Positions 24,418 to 34,111 of a stretch of DNA of 64,000 nt are shown here, one piece after another. Location: assembly GCF_014648495.1 (NCBI RefSeq), contig NZ_BMRF01000005.1:1-64000 (forward strand). Direction: 5' to 3'. A model generated the notes under the pieces. It worked only from the letters and a program-made list of their open reading frames with translations, was not told the DNA's origin and searched no databases. The first letter of the stretch is position 1; every line of letters begins with the position of its first letter. The stretch comes from Actinomadura cremea. Lineage in GTDB: Bacteria; Actinomycetota; Actinomycetes; Streptosporangiales; Streptosporangiaceae. A program made the translations under genes and the position numbers.

Positions 24418-25251
24418 CTATCGGTCGTGTCCGGGCTGCCACTGCTCCGGCCGGAGCTCCGGCGCCTCGCGCCACGGCTCCGGCTGCGGCCACTTGTCCG
24501 CCCCCAGCCGCTCCCGCACCATCAGCGTCGCGCCCGCCACGGCACCCGGCATGACCAGCACCGCCCCCAGCGGCACGAGGAACATGGCGAACGTCGCCAC
24601 CCCGAACCCGACCACCAGCGGACGGTTCGCCTTCATCCGGGCGAACCGCTCCTTGCGCAGGATCTCCCGCCGCTCCAGCGCGACCGACGACAGCTCGCCC
24701 GCCAGGAAATAACCGGAAACACACGCCGCCACCACCGGCACCACGGTCTGCCCGATGCCCGGGATGAACCCGCCCGCGAAGAACAGGATCGCGAACCCCA
24801 GCGCGACGATCCCCAGCAGCACCGCGTCCTTGATCGCCCGCCCGATCTGCGTCATCAGCGGAACGTCCGGCTCCGGCGGCGCGCCGCCCTGCGACTCCTC
24901 GACGCGCACGGCGATCGCCTCGTAGAAGGGATCGCCGACCAGCAGCGTCACGGCCGTGAACGTCAGGATCCCCAGGAACACCGACGCCCCGAGCACGGCG
25001 ATCCCCGCGATGACCCGCGTCGTCTTGCGCACCGTCTCCGACCACCCGTCGGCGAACCACGTCACCCACGAGGCCACGTCGTCGAGGTGGTAGACGAGGA
25101 ACCCGAGCGCCGTCCCGTACACCACGAGGACGATGAGCGCGGGGATCAGGCCGAACAGCCACTGCAGCGGGTGCCGGGCGACCCACCCGATCCCCCGGAA
25201 CAGGTACCCGGCGCCGTTGATCAGGTCCTTGAAACGAGACTGTTGTTCCAC
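24418..25251 (-). CDS. EI24/CysZ-family membrane protein
   Basis: The 277-residue protein begins EQQSRFKDLINGAGYLFRG and carries four to six hydrophobic helices, including LFGLIPALIVLVVYGTALGF and VLLGIVALGFAILFFAGG, matching the EI24 domain family (CysZ-like). Family members include sulphate transporters, but most actinobacterial ones are uncharacterised. GTG 25251 was chosen because the conserved aromatic start (F..L..G..YL) lies right after it; the longer frame upstream has no coding character. It ends in a Trp/Pro-rich cytosolic tail (EPWREAPELRPEQW). It follows the SDR gene by 11 bp on the same strand, so the two are probably co-transcribed. Confidence 0.85.
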   Translation of the reverse strand: MEQQSRFKDLINGAGYLFRGIGWVARHPLQWLFGLIPALIVLVVYGTALGFLVYHLDDVASWVTWFADGWSETVRKTTRVIAGIAVLGASVFLGILTFTAVTLLVGDPFYEAIAVRVEESQGGAPPEPDVPLMTQIGRAIKDAVLLGIVALGFAILFFAGGFIPGIGQTVVPVVAACVSGYFLAGELSSVALERREILRKERFARMKANRPLVVGFGVATFAMFLVPLGAVLVMPGAVAGATLMVRERLGADKWPQPEPWREAPELRPEQWQPGHDR

Positions 25252-25262
25252 GCGCCCAAACC

Positions 25263-26120
25263 CTACGGGAGCCCCACCAGGTGTGCCGAACGGTCCCAGA
25301 CGTCCCGCGCCAGTTCGGGATCCTGCCCCGGGCCCGGCAGCATCCCCGCGCCGGGCGTCGCGCTGTAGAAACCGCCGCTCCGCTCCGCGAACTCGTCGTC
25401 CACCGCCAGCCGCAGCGCCAGCCGCGCCCCCTGCTCGGGCGTCCGTATCACCGGGGTGTGCGACAGCAGCGACCCGAGCCGCTCCGTCCCCCGCATCTCC
25501 CGTGCGAGCTGCGTCGCGACGGCCCCCGGGCACATCGCGTTCACCACCACGCCACTGCCCTCCATCCGCCTCGCCAGCTCCTGCGCGAAGAGGATGTTGA
25601 GCAACTTGCTCCGCCCGTACACCCGCAGCGACCCCGGTCTCCCGTAACTACCGGGCTCCGCCAGCCGCTCCACGTCCAGCTTGCCCGCGAACCGGTGCGC
25701 CTCGCTCGCCACGACCACCACCCGCGACGGCGCGGCCTTCTCCAGATGCCCCAGCAGCAGGTTCGTCAGCAGGAAAGGCCCCAGGTGATTGGTCGCCACC
25801 ATCCGGTCGTACCCATCGGCACTGACCTTCGCCCGCATCTGGTGAACCCCCGCGTTGTTCACCAGGACATGCACCTGATCGAACCGCTCGCTCAGCGAAA
25901 CGGCCACCCGCCGCACGTCCATCAGCACCGAGAGATCGGCCAGGAAGATCTCCACCCGGGCCTCGGGCACCTCCCGCACCAGTTCCTCGACCGTGGCCCG
26001 CCCCCGCATCTCGTTGCGGCACACGATTCCCACCAGGAACCCCCGCCGCACCAGCCCGCGCGCGATCTCTTTCCCGATCCCCGATGTCCCCCCGGTCACA
26101 ATCGCGATCTTGGTCTCCAT
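25263..26120 (-). CDS. Short-chain dehydrogenase/reductase (retinol-dehydrogenase-like)
   Basis: A classical SDR of 285 residues: nucleotide-binding TGGTSGIGKEIA, the NNAG motif (LVNNAGVHQM), catalytic Ser in VVVVASEAHR and the YxxxK pair in VYGRSKLLNI. Sequence style (TNHLGPFLLTNLLLGHL) is like mammalian retinol dehydrogenases and actinobacterial light-dependent protochlorophyllide-reductase-like SDRs. The substrate is unknown. ATG 26120 follows GGTGGTGAC. The EI24 gene begins 11 bp downstream. Codon use matches neighbours. Confidence 0.9.
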   Translation of the reverse strand: METKIAIVTGGTSGIGKEIARGLVRRGFLVGIVCRNEMRGRATVEELVREVPEARVEIFLADLSVLMDVRRVAVSLSERFDQVHVLVNNAGVHQMRAKVSADGYDRMVATNHLGPFLLTNLLLGHLEKAAPSRVVVVASEAHRFAGKLDVERLAEPGSYGRPGSLRVYGRSKLLNILFAQELARRMEGSGVVVNAMCPGAVATQLAREMRGTERLGSLLSHTPVIRTPEQGARLALRLAVDDEFAERSGGFYSATPGAGMLPGPGQDPELARDVWDRSAHLVGLP

Positions 26121-26374
26121 GTCACCACCCCACCACCCGCCCACCCCCCGGACAAGCCCCTTGCGCCAACAAGGCCCGCACCGTCAAGGGTCACCTCCCC
26201 GGCGGCGGACCACCGGACGGCGCACCGCCGGGCGGCGGACCACCGGAACCGCCCGGCACCGCACCACCACCGGGCGGCGCGCCGCCCGTGGGCTTCGTCC
26301 GGGTGCCGACACCGACGGGCAGGACGACGGCATGACCGCCGCCGGAACGAGATCGGAGACGGCCGGCTCCGTCG
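26121..26374. repeat. Intergenic region with short GC-rich direct repeats
   Basis: GGCGGCGGACCACCGGA is present at 26201-26217 and again at 26231-26247, followed by a related partial copy. Frames on both strands give only Pro/Gly- or Arg-rich sequence with no start signals, so no gene is called. Confidence 0.5.
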
Positions 26375-27100
26375 TCAGGTGACCGGGGACGTCCAGGCGG
26401 CGGCCCACGTCGCGGGGCCGACGATGCCGTCGACGGGAAGCCCCTTCTCCCGTTGGAACACGCGGCAGACCTCCTCCGAGCGGGCCCCGTACACCCCGTC
26501 GACGTCCAGGCGCCATCCGCGTTCCCGCATGCGGGCCTGCCAGGTGCGCACGTCCGAACCGGACATCAGCGGCGGCTGCGTCAGGTACCGGCCCGGCCAC
26601 CGCGGCGCCGAGCCGCCTCCCGGCGCGGGCGGCTTCACCGGTCCGGCGGGCATCCCCGCGCGCACCCACGCGTACAGCTCGCCCCCCGGGCACGACGTCG
26701 ACCCGACGTCGCGGTGCCCCCGGCGCGCGAGCGTCCGGCCGGCACGCCGGTTCGCCTCGTCGTACAGCGCCCGGATCGACGAGCGCGCGGCGTCGGTGGC
26801 GTCCCCGTCGCGGCCGATGAAGCACACCCCGATCCCGGACGTGTTGTGGCCGGTGGCGTGCGCGCCGACGACGAGCCACCCGCGCCCCTCGTAGGCCCGG
26901 CCGCCGGTGTCGACGAGGAAGTTGTAGCCGACGTCCGACCAGCCGTTGCCGTCCATGTGGAAGTTCTGGATCTGCCGGGGAGTCTGCGAGGCCGGGCCTT
27001 CCGAGTAGTGGACGACGAACTCGCTGCGCTGCGCCCACGAGGTCGTGCTCCGGCTGCGCGGGGCTCGCGCGCCCCACTCCTTACGGCTGATGATGTCCAC
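26375..27100 (-). CDS. PGRP-type N-acetylmuramoyl-L-alanine amidase with peptidoglycan-binding domain
   Basis: The 241-residue protein starts DIISRKEWGARAPRSR, typical of PGRP/amidase_2 enzymes. Zinc ligands are visible: His in FVVHYSEG, His in RGHRDVGSTSCPGG and the following Cys. A linker (about 150-172, Pro/Gly-rich) leads to a PG_binding_1 domain (about 180-238, WRLDVDGVYGARSEEV). No signal peptide is visible from the GTG start, so it may be intracellular or exported another way, as in phage-like endolysins. It cleaves the bond between MurNAc and the stem peptide. It lies alone between unrelated genes; a phage-derived origin is possible. Confidence 0.9.
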   Translation of the reverse strand: MDIISRKEWGARAPRSRSTTSWAQRSEFVVHYSEGPASQTPRQIQNFHMDGNGWSDVGYNFLVDTGGRAYEGRGWLVVGAHATGHNTSGIGVCFIGRDGDATDAARSSIRALYDEANRRAGRTLARRGHRDVGSTSCPGGELYAWVRAGMPAGPVKPPAPGGGSAPRWPGRYLTQPPLMSGSDVRTWQARMRERGWRLDVDGVYGARSEEVCRVFQREKGLPVDGIVGPATWAAAWTSPVT

Positions 27101-27381
27101 GTTCGGCTCCCTTTGGGTGGCTGCTCATGAACATGAAAGGCCACGGAGCCATCGCCGCGCATGCCGTTGACGTCGATTCTCATGCCGACCGCGTGAACAT
27201 CGGACCACGCGGCGGTGTCATCAACGTTGCCGGAGAACGGGCGGAATGTCGGCCAGGCACACCAAGACTCAAGGATGAGTCGGCTGGAGTACCAGAGGCG
27301 CGACAGGTAAGGAACCGTGGTGCGCACCGCATCCAATCCACGGGTTCGCCCGCCGACGGGCGAGGCAAGGAAGTCGAAGAA

Positions 27382-27876
27382 GTGCAGACCTTTCTTCCGT
27401 ACGCGGATTTCGCTGCGTCGGCTCGCGTCCTCGACCTCCGCCGGCTCGGAAAGCAGCGCGTCGAGGCGCTGCAGGTGCTGCGCGGGCTGACGGTGCCGGG
27501 GTACGGATGGCGGCACCATCCGGCCGTACGGATGTGGACGGGGTACGAGGAGGCGCTGGTTCGCTACGGCCTGGAGATCTGCCATCGGTGGTCCTCGCTC
27601 GGGCACAGGGACACGTGCGCCGCCTCACTGGCGTCCGGGCTGCTGGACGCCACGGGCGTCCAGCAGCCGCGGAGCCAGGAAAGTCTGGCCGGTACCGGGG
27701 CGCTGCCGCCCTGGCTGGGCGATCCGGAACTGCACCGCAGCCATCGATCCGCGCTGATCCGCAAAGACCCCGGGTTCTACCAGCCGATCTTCCCCGACGT
27801 ACCCCCCGACCTGCCGTACTTCTGGCCCCGGTCCAGTCCGGACGGCGAAGGCGGCGAACCGGCACCACCGGTTTGA
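27382..27876 (+). CDS. MSMEG_6728-like protein (pyrimidine-dimer DNA glycosylase/endonuclease V fold)
   Basis: The 164-residue protein begins VQTFLPYADFAASARVLD and has LGKQRVEALQVLRGL and HHPAVRMWTGYEEAL. These features match the small actinobacterial family named after MSMEG_6728, related to phage T4 endonuclease V. The conserved Arg/Glu of the first half and W/H motifs fit a DNA-repair glycosylase, but no activity is proven for close relatives. GTG 27382 follows AAGGAAG with suitable spacing, and conservation starts there. It is monocistronic. A DNA-repair role for UV dimers is plausible. Confidence 0.8.
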   Translation: MQTFLPYADFAASARVLDLRRLGKQRVEALQVLRGLTVPGYGWRHHPAVRMWTGYEEALVRYGLEICHRWSSLGHRDTCAASLASGLLDATGVQQPRSQESLAGTGALPPWLGDPELHRSHRSALIRKDPGFYQPIFPDVPPDLPYFWPRSSPDGEGGEPAPPV

Positions 27877-27966
27877 CCACCGCCGACGGCATCGGCCCAG
27901 GACGCTCCTGCCTCTGCGAAGCCCACGGGCCGCAGGGGCGGGGGTGAAGGCGCTCAGCGCGGACAC

Positions 27967-27997
27967 GAAAAACGCCCAGCGGCAAGCCGCTGGGCGT
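27967..27997 (-). terminator. Rho-independent terminator downstream of ssrA
   Basis: A perfect 12-bp inverted repeat (ACGCCCAGCGGC and complement, 27972-27997) is followed on the minus strand by a TTTTT run (27967-27971 read in reverse). Direction fits transcripts arriving from tmRNA, about 160 nt past its mature 3' end. Confidence 0.8.
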
Positions 27998-28040
27998 CTA
28001 CGAACATCCCCGACCCCGAACCACGCGAGTGGCCGGGGGC

Positions 28041-28092
28041 GTGGGGGCGGAGCCCCCACACCGGGGGGTGTTGGGGGGTCGTCCCCCCAACA
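28041..28092. repeat. Two tandem GC-rich hairpins
   Basis: GTGGGGGC and GCCCCCAC (28041-28059) enclose GGA; TGTTGGGGGG and CCCCCCAACA (28069-28092) enclose TCGT. Both are perfect. They lie between the ssrA 3' end and its terminator and may be repeat-type RNA stabilisers or extra terminators. Confidence 0.7.
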
Positions 28093-28155
28093 AGGGGCGA
28101 GCGAAGTGGGCGAAGTCGGCCTCCGGGCCGACGAGCACACTTCACCCCGAGCGAG

Positions 28156-28525
28156 TGGAGGTGGCGGGAATCGAACCCGCGTCCTTCGATGATGAGTCAG
28201 GGCTTCTCCGGGTGCAGCCTGTTAGGCGGTTTCTCGGCCCCGGCGCTCACACAGGCTAGTCGCCGACGGGCTCAGTCGCTGTTCGATTTCCCGCACAGCC
28301 CCGCGACCGGGCTGTTCGGTGGAGTCTCCTGATGATGTCAGGTCCTGGGGCGGAGACTCACCCAGGCTGACAGAGTTCGCTCCTCGCTCAGGCGGCGAGG
28401 GCGAACTCGGACTGCTTCTTGTTGGCAGTTATTGTTTTGCTGTCACAGGATTTACGAGGTCACGACAGCAACCCTCGACCCGCTTCTCCTGACTCGACCG
28501 ACCGAAGTCGAAGCCGGTCACCCCC
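28156..28525 (-). ncRNA. ssrA: tmRNA (transfer-messenger RNA)
   Basis: The molecule rescues stalled ribosomes with SmpB. The 5' end GGGGGTGACC pairs with the 3' end CACCTCC as a seven-pair acceptor stem; the T-arm GCGGGTTCGATTCCCGC is present. The 3' CCA is not encoded (CTC follows the discriminator A). The internal frame, starting with a GCC resume codon, encodes ANKKQSEFALAA then TGA, a typical actinobacterial degradation tag ending in ALAA. Length is about 370 nt. It lies 293 bp downstream of the smpB/PBP operon on the same strand, with its own leader. The promoter could not be placed with confidence. Confidence 0.95.
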
Positions 28526-28817
28526 ATGTTGAGTTGTCAATGCGGCCGAGGCCGCGCGCTTGACGTTACTAGGTTAACGCCTGGGCGGGCAACGTGATTC
28601 CCGCCGGGCAGTGTGAAACCCGGGTGGGCGACGATCGGGTCGCGCCCACCCGGGTCGACCGGCAGGGTCGGGCCGGTCCGGACGGCAGAGCCTCCCCCGA
28701 GACGAGGCTCTGGTCTCATCACGGCGACTGAGTCCGCAACCCCCCAAGCGGTTTCTCAGTCACCAGGGAAGACGCTCGGGAGGCGGGTCCGGGTTGCGGC
28801 CCGGACGTAAAGGTGTT

Positions 28818-30734
28818 TCAAAGTCGACCGAAGAAGGCTCCGGCGACCTCGGCGGCGTTGACCTGGCCCTCGACGGCGATGGCGACGGCGAGGTCGCCGC
28901 GGGAGCCGACGAACCACGAGACGTTCTTCGGCTTGCCCTCCTCCTTGTATCCGGTGAAGGAGGTGGCCCCGACGACGTCGGAGTCGACGTAGGCGGCCTT
29001 GGCGGTGCCGTTCTCCGCGGAGTTCTCCAGGACGTCCTTGAGGTTGGCGATCGACTGCGGCGGGAGGTTCTGGACGGGCGCGCGCTGGTCGGGGTTGGGG
29101 ACGTCCTTGAGGACGTACGGGGGCTTCCACGCGCCGTTCTGCGCGGCGGCGGCCACGAGGGCCATCGCGAGGGGGCTGACCTCGACGCCGCCCTCACCGA
29201 TCATGGTGGCGGCCATCTCGCCCGCGTTGCGGGGCTCGGCGACCGAGCCGGTGAACGCGGGGACCTGCAGGCCCCAGTCCTGGCCGATGCCGAAGCGGCC
29301 GGCCTCGGCGAGCAGGGTCTTGCCGTCGATCTTTCCGTTGAGCTGGGCGAGGGCGGTCTTGCAGGAGAGGGCGAGGTGGTCGCTCAGCTCGCCGTCGCGG
29401 TACGCCTGGGTGGTGAAGTTCTTGCCGCCGACGGCCGTCTGGCCGGGGCAGGTCGACTCGGTGGTCGGGGAGACGCCGCCGTGGGTGAACAGCGCCTCGG
29501 CCGACACGATCCCGAACGTCATGCCGGGCGGGTAGTGGCCCTGGAACGCGCGGTTCTCGCCCTTGGTGCCGTAGTTGGAGACCGCGAGCACCTCGCCGGT
29601 GCTGGGCCGGACGGCCGCGAGGGACGCCGGGAACTGCAGGCCGTTCAGGGCCGTGTCGGCGGCGACCTGGACGCTCGGGTCGAGCGTCGTCTGGACCTCC
29701 TGCGGCGCCTCGCCGTTCCAGGTGCGCAGGGGCGCGGCGCGCTGCCCGTTCGGGTCCTGCGCGACGACGCTGACGGTCGGGGTGCCGGCCAGGCGGCGCT
29801 GCATGAGCAGCTGGATGCCGCTGACGCCGATCGTGTCGCCGGGCTGGTAGGGGGCGCCGACCTCCTGGAGCCGGTCGGACGTCGCGGGGCCGAGGGTGCC
29901 GATCAGCTCGGGGGCGGCCTTCGGGGCGATCGGCGCGGTGATCGAGATGAACTCCAGGCCGGGGATGCTCCCGTGGAGCCGCTGGATCAGCCGGTTGTGC
30001 AGGTTGGTCTGCAGGGTCATCAGCGGCAGGAACTCCTGCGGCGGCGCCGACAGGACGCGGCCGAGGAGGCGTTCGGCGTCGAGGCGGCGGCCGCCGTCCA
30101 TCTCGGTCGCCTTCGCGAGGGCGTCGAGGGTCTTCTTCGGGTCCTTGAGCCGCCCGGGGTAGACCCCGGCCTGGTACGCCTGGACGGAGCGCAGCAGCGA
30201 GCTGCCGTTGGTGTCGGTGATCAGCGCGCGCTCGGGCACCTCGCTGGTCACCGCGAGCCGCTGGCCCTGCTGCAGCTTCGGGTTGATGATCGACGGGTTC
30301 CAGACGACCTTCCAGTGGCCGCCGACCTGCTTGAGGTCCATGTGGCCCTTGTACTCCCAGGGCTGCCCGTTCTCGCCGAGGTCGATCTTGACCGAGAAGG
30401 ACGCCTGCGCGGTCTCGCCCTCCTTGACGATGGCCGCGGCGTCGGGGTCGGCGCCGTCCGCGCCGATCGACAGCCGCAGGGACGCCGCGTCCAGCTGCGC
30501 GCTCACCTTGCTGAGGGCGTCCGCGACCTGCCGCTCATCGGCGCCGACGGTGTTGCCGGCGGCGGCCTCGTAGTTGCCGACCGACCATGCGATGAGGAAG
30601 TCGCGGACGGCGGGCATCGCCGATCTCTCGGCGAAGCAGCCGGTGGTCAGGGACGCGACGAGGGCGCCGCACCCGGCCAGCGAGATCGCTCGGCGCCGGA
30701 CGCTGCGCGCCCGGCCTCGGTTGGTCTTCGACAC
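28818..30734 (-). CDS. Penicillin-binding protein homologue with degenerate active site
   Basis: The 638-residue protein has a basic N-terminus, signal and probable lipid-anchor Cys33 (SLTTGC), an NTF2/MecA_N-like domain (about 38-155), a PBP dimerisation region (about 160-340) and a transpeptidase domain (about 370-638). All catalytic motifs have changed: the SxxK site reads MTFG (405-408) in YPPGMTFGIV; the SxN site reads SCK (457-459); the KTG site reads FTG (593-595). The fold-defining context is intact, so acyl transfer is very unlikely, but a binding or scaffold role is possible. It starts three bases after smpB, suggesting co-translation. No frameshift is present. Confidence 0.9.
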   Translation of the reverse strand: MSKTNRGRARSVRRRAISLAGCGALVASLTTGCFAERSAMPAVRDFLIAWSVGNYEAAAGNTVGADERQVADALSKVSAQLDAASLRLSIGADGADPDAAAIVKEGETAQASFSVKIDLGENGQPWEYKGHMDLKQVGGHWKVVWNPSIINPKLQQGQRLAVTSEVPERALITDTNGSSLLRSVQAYQAGVYPGRLKDPKKTLDALAKATEMDGGRRLDAERLLGRVLSAPPQEFLPLMTLQTNLHNRLIQRLHGSIPGLEFISITAPIAPKAAPELIGTLGPATSDRLQEVGAPYQPGDTIGVSGIQLLMQRRLAGTPTVSVVAQDPNGQRAAPLRTWNGEAPQEVQTTLDPSVQVAADTALNGLQFPASLAAVRPSTGEVLAVSNYGTKGENRAFQGHYPPGMTFGIVSAEALFTHGGVSPTTESTCPGQTAVGGKNFTTQAYRDGELSDHLALSCKTALAQLNGKIDGKTLLAEAGRFGIGQDWGLQVPAFTGSVAEPRNAGEMAATMIGEGGVEVSPLAMALVAAAAQNGAWKPPYVLKDVPNPDQRAPVQNLPPQSIANLKDVLENSAENGTAKAAYVDSDVVGATSFTGYKEEGKPKNVSWFVGSRGDLAVAIAVEGQVNAAEVAGAFFGRL

Positions 30735-30737
30735 CCT

Positions 30738-31211
30738 TCACCGTCTCCTGAACCGGGCCGCCTGTGCACGCTGCATCTCTCGCTGGGCCTCCCGCTTGGC
30801 GATGGCCTGCCGCTTGTCGTAGGACTTCTTACCACGGCCCAGACCGATCTCGATCTTGGCCTTGCCGTCCTTGAAGTACAGCGAGAGCGGGATGAGCGTC
30901 CAGCCGGGATCCGACGTCTTGTCGATGATCTTCTGGATCTCGCGCCGGTTCAGCAGCAGCTTCCGGCGGCGTCGCGGGGCGTGGTTCGTCCAGGTGCCCT
31001 GCGTGTACTCGGGGATGTGGACGTTCTCCAGCCACACCTCCCCGTCCCTGACCTGGGCGAAGCCGTCGACGAGCGAGGCCCGGCCCGCGCGGAGGGCCTT
31101 GACCTCGGTGCCCATCAGCACCATGCCCGCCTCCCAGGTGTCGTCGATGTGGTAGTCGTAGCGGGCCCGCTTGTTCTGGGCGATGAGCTTGCGCCCTGTG
31201 TCGCGTGACAC
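30738..31211 (-). CDS. smpB: SsrA-binding protein SmpB
   Basis: The 157-residue protein shows the SmpB OB-fold: [15 protein letters not shown] at the start, [14 protein letters not shown], and [19 protein letters not shown], followed by the basic C-terminal tail ([16 protein letters not shown]) that enters the empty mRNA channel. It binds tmRNA and is required for trans-translation. GTG 31211 lies four bases after the ctpA stop. The gene is followed by the PBP homologue after three bases and then by ssrA, the usual actinobacterial order. Length is normal. No odd residues. Confidence 0.97.
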   Translation of the reverse strand: MSRDTGRKLIAQNKRARYDYHIDDTWEAGMVLMGTEVKALRAGRASLVDGFAQVRDGEVWLENVHIPEYTQGTWTNHAPRRRRKLLLNRREIQKIIDKTSDPGWTLIPLSLYFKDGKAKIEIGLGRGKKSYDKRQAIAKREAQREMQRAQAARFRRR

Positions 31212-31215
31212 GTGA

Positions 31216-32376
31216 TCAGCCTCGGTCCTTGTCCGGCAGCGTCGCGTCCAGGCCGCGCAGCACCGTCCGGGCGCGCTGCTCGGCCGCTTCGGGAGGGCGG
31301 TCGGCGGAGACCGCCACGTCGGGGTCGACCCCGACACCGTCGAGGTTACGGCCGCCCGGGGTGCGGTAGCGACCGACGGTCAGCTCGATCGTCGAACCGT
31401 CGGAGAGCTCGATCGGCTCCTGCACCGACCCCTTGCCGTATGTACGTGATCCTACGAGGACCGCGCGATCGCGGTCGCGCAGGGACCCGGCGACGATCTC
31501 GGCGGCGCTCGCGGTGCCCGCGTCGACGAGCACGACCAGCGGCGTCTTCGCGTCCCCGGGACGGTCGACGGTGTAGCGGCGGGGACGTTCGCCGCGCCGC
31601 TCGTAGGTGACGACCGGGCCGTCGGCGAGGAACGCGGACGCGGCCTCGACGGACTCCTCCAGCAGCCCGCCCGGGTTGCCGCGCAGGTCGAGGAGGTACC
31701 CGGCGGACGGCGCGGGGGCGGTGGCCGCGCGGACGCGGTCGCCGGTGCCGCGGGTGAACGCCCCGACGCGGATGGTCCGGACGCCGCCGGGCGCGTCGGT
31801 CACGGTGACGTCGCCCGCGCTGACGGGCGTCCGGACGAGGCGGAACGTGCGGGACCGGGAGCCGCGGGTCACGGTGAGGTGGACGGCGTCGCCCTCGGGC
31901 CCGCGCAGGGCCGCGGCGACGCGGGCCAGGTCCCAGCCGGCGGTGGACGCGCCGTCCACCGCGGTGATGGCGTCGCCCGCGCGGACCCCGGCGCGGTCGG
32001 CGGCGGTGCCGGGCTGGACGCTCGCGACGCGGACACGCTCGTGGCCGCCCTCGGCGCCGAGCCACAGCCCGACCCCGCTGTAGTGCCCGTTGAGGCGGCC
32101 CTCGACGTCGTCGTACCGGCGGGCCGGGTAGTAGCGGGCCCACTCGTCGCCGAGCGCGCGGAGCATGCCCTCGATCGCGTACCGGTCGAGGTCCGCGCGC
32201 CCGACGGGGTGCGCCGCACTGCCGCCGATCTTGGCGGCGGCCTCGTCCAGGACGGACCCGCCCGCGACGGCCGCGTGCCGTTCGGGACCCGGTCCGCTGA
32301 CCGCGCCCAGGCCGTACGCGCCGAGGACGACGGACGCGATGACGGCACCGCGAAGCAGGCGGCCGGAGGGGAACAT
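31216..32376 (-). CDS. S41 carboxy-terminal processing protease (CtpA-type)
   Basis: The 386-residue protein has an N-terminal signal/anchor ([17 protein letters not shown]), a PDZ domain (about 95-175, [12 protein letters not shown] and [12 protein letters not shown]) and the S41 catalytic core with Ser in TASAAEI and Lys in [10 protein letters not shown]. It should cleave C-terminal tails of exported proteins and acts outside the membrane. It lies between ftsX and smpB, a conserved actinobacterial arrangement, four bases before smpB, so co-transcription with ftsEX and smpB is likely. Its substrates are unknown. Confidence 0.92.
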   Translation of the reverse strand: MFPSGRLLRGAVIASVVLGAYGLGAVSGPGPERHAAVAGGSVLDEAAAKIGGSAAHPVGRADLDRYAIEGMLRALGDEWARYYPARRYDDVEGRLNGHYSGVGLWLGAEGGHERVRVASVQPGTAADRAGVRAGDAITAVDGASTAGWDLARVAAALRGPEGDAVHLTVTRGSRSRTFRLVRTPVSAGDVTVTDAPGGVRTIRVGAFTRGTGDRVRAATAPAPSAGYLLDLRGNPGGLLEESVEAASAFLADGPVVTYERRGERPRRYTVDRPGDAKTPLVVLVDAGTASAAEIVAGSLRDRDRAVLVGSRTYGKGSVQEPIELSDGSTIELTVGRYRTPGGRNLDGVGVDPDVAVSADRPPEAAEQRARTVLRGLDATLPDKDRG

Positions 32377-32420
32377 GCCGCAATTCTAGAGTCGGGACCG
32401 GTGCGGGCCCGGCGTTCCGC

Positions 32421-33326
32421 TCAGATCTTCAGATATCGCCGGAGGGTCATGAAGGAGGCGATCGCGCACAGCAGGACGCCGAAGCAGATCGACACCACGA
32501 TGACCGAGAGCACCTGGCCCCAGCCGAGCTTGGCGATGAGCTGGATCTCGCTGGCGAGCTTGTCGATGAGCAGGAACTTGCTCGCCACCAGCATGATCGA
32601 GGCGAACAGGCCGCCGATCAGGCCGGCGATCGCGCCCTCCAGGATGAAGGGCAGCTGGATGTAGGTGTTGGAGGCGCCGACCAGCCGCATGATGCCGGTC
32701 TCCCGGCGGCGGTTGAACGCCGACAGCCGGACGGTGTTGCCGACCAGCAGCACCGCGGCCACGACCTGGACCAGCGCGACCATCAGCGCGCCCCACTGCA
32801 GCGCGTTGAGGATGCCGAAGAACCGGTCGAGGATCTCCTGCTCGTTGATCACCGTGTCCACACCGGGGCGGCTCTTGACGGCCTCGGCGACGGACTTGTA
32901 CTCCTCGGCGTTCTTGAGCTTGACCCGGAAGGAGTCGGGGATGTCGCCCTCGCGGGTGCTCTCCACGAAGCCGGGCGAGCCCGCGTAGCGCTCCTTGAAC
33001 CGCTGGTACGCCTCCTGCCGGCTCTCGTAGCTGACCGCCGAGACCTCGGACATGCCCTTGAGCTGCTGCTCGAGCTGCTTGCGCTGCTCCTCGGTGACGT
33101 CCTTGCCCTGACATGCCGGGTTCGAACTGGTCTGGGCGCACAGGAAGATCGAGACCTCGATCTTGTCCTGCCAGTAGCTCTTGGAGGATGAGACCTCGGC
33201 GCGGATGAGCAGGCCGGTGCCGAAGAGCGCCATGGCGATGGCGACCGTGATGATGAGGGAGATCGTCATCGTCAGGTTCCGGCGGAGACCGATCCAGATC
33301 TCCTGGAGAACGAACTGTACGCGCAT
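32421..33326 (-). CDS. ftsX: Permease-like cell division protein FtsX
   Basis: A 301-residue membrane protein with the FtsX arrangement: helix 1 (TMTISLIITVAIAMALFGTGLL), a large extracytoplasmic loop (about 45-165, containing Cys residues in CAQTSSNPACQGK) and three more helices near the C-terminus. It works with the ATPase FtsE to control peptidoglycan hydrolases at the septum; in mycobacteria the partner is RipC. The Cys pair may be disulphide-bonded in the loop. It follows ftsE by 95 bp on the same strand. The length is normal for actinobacteria. Confidence 0.97.
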   Translation of the reverse strand: MRVQFVLQEIWIGLRRNLTMTISLIITVAIAMALFGTGLLIRAEVSSSKSYWQDKIEVSIFLCAQTSSNPACQGKDVTEEQRKQLEQQLKGMSEVSAVSYESRQEAYQRFKERYAGSPGFVESTREGDIPDSFRVKLKNAEEYKSVAEAVKSRPGVDTVINEQEILDRFFGILNALQWGALMVALVQVVAAVLLVGNTVRLSAFNRRRETGIMRLVGASNTYIQLPFILEGAIAGLIGGLFASIMLVASKFLLIDKLASEIQLIAKLGWGQVLSVIVVSICFGVLLCAIASFMTLRRYLKI

Positions 33327-33421
33327 GCCTCGCTGTCCTTGGTCGCCTGTCGTCCCGGCGGTGTCGCGGTGGCGGGAACGGGGTGGTTCAGATGGGAGCC
33401 GTCAGTGGGCCGGGCCGTGTC

Positions 33422-34111
<690 letters not shown>

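Noticed and set aside
26084-26335. Plus-strand frame encoding a GGGPP-rich protein
   Set aside because: It begins inside the SDR gene in antisense, has no ribosome binding site, and its composition comes from the GC-rich direct repeats at 26201-26247.
26375-27100. Prophage remnant around the PGRP amidase
   Set aside because: No holin, tail, portal, integrase or other phage gene is nearby; a single amidase gene is not enough.
28041-28092. CRISPR-like or mobile-element repeats near ssrA
   Set aside because: Only two different hairpins are present, with no regular spacers, no cas genes and no integrase; ssrA shows no attachment-site duplication in the window.
28029-28259. Plus-strand frame containing EVAGIEPASFDDE, similar to short proteins often annotated in databases
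   Set aside because: It is the antisense of the tmRNA T-arm and 3' end; such frames are well-known false genes over tRNA-like sequence.
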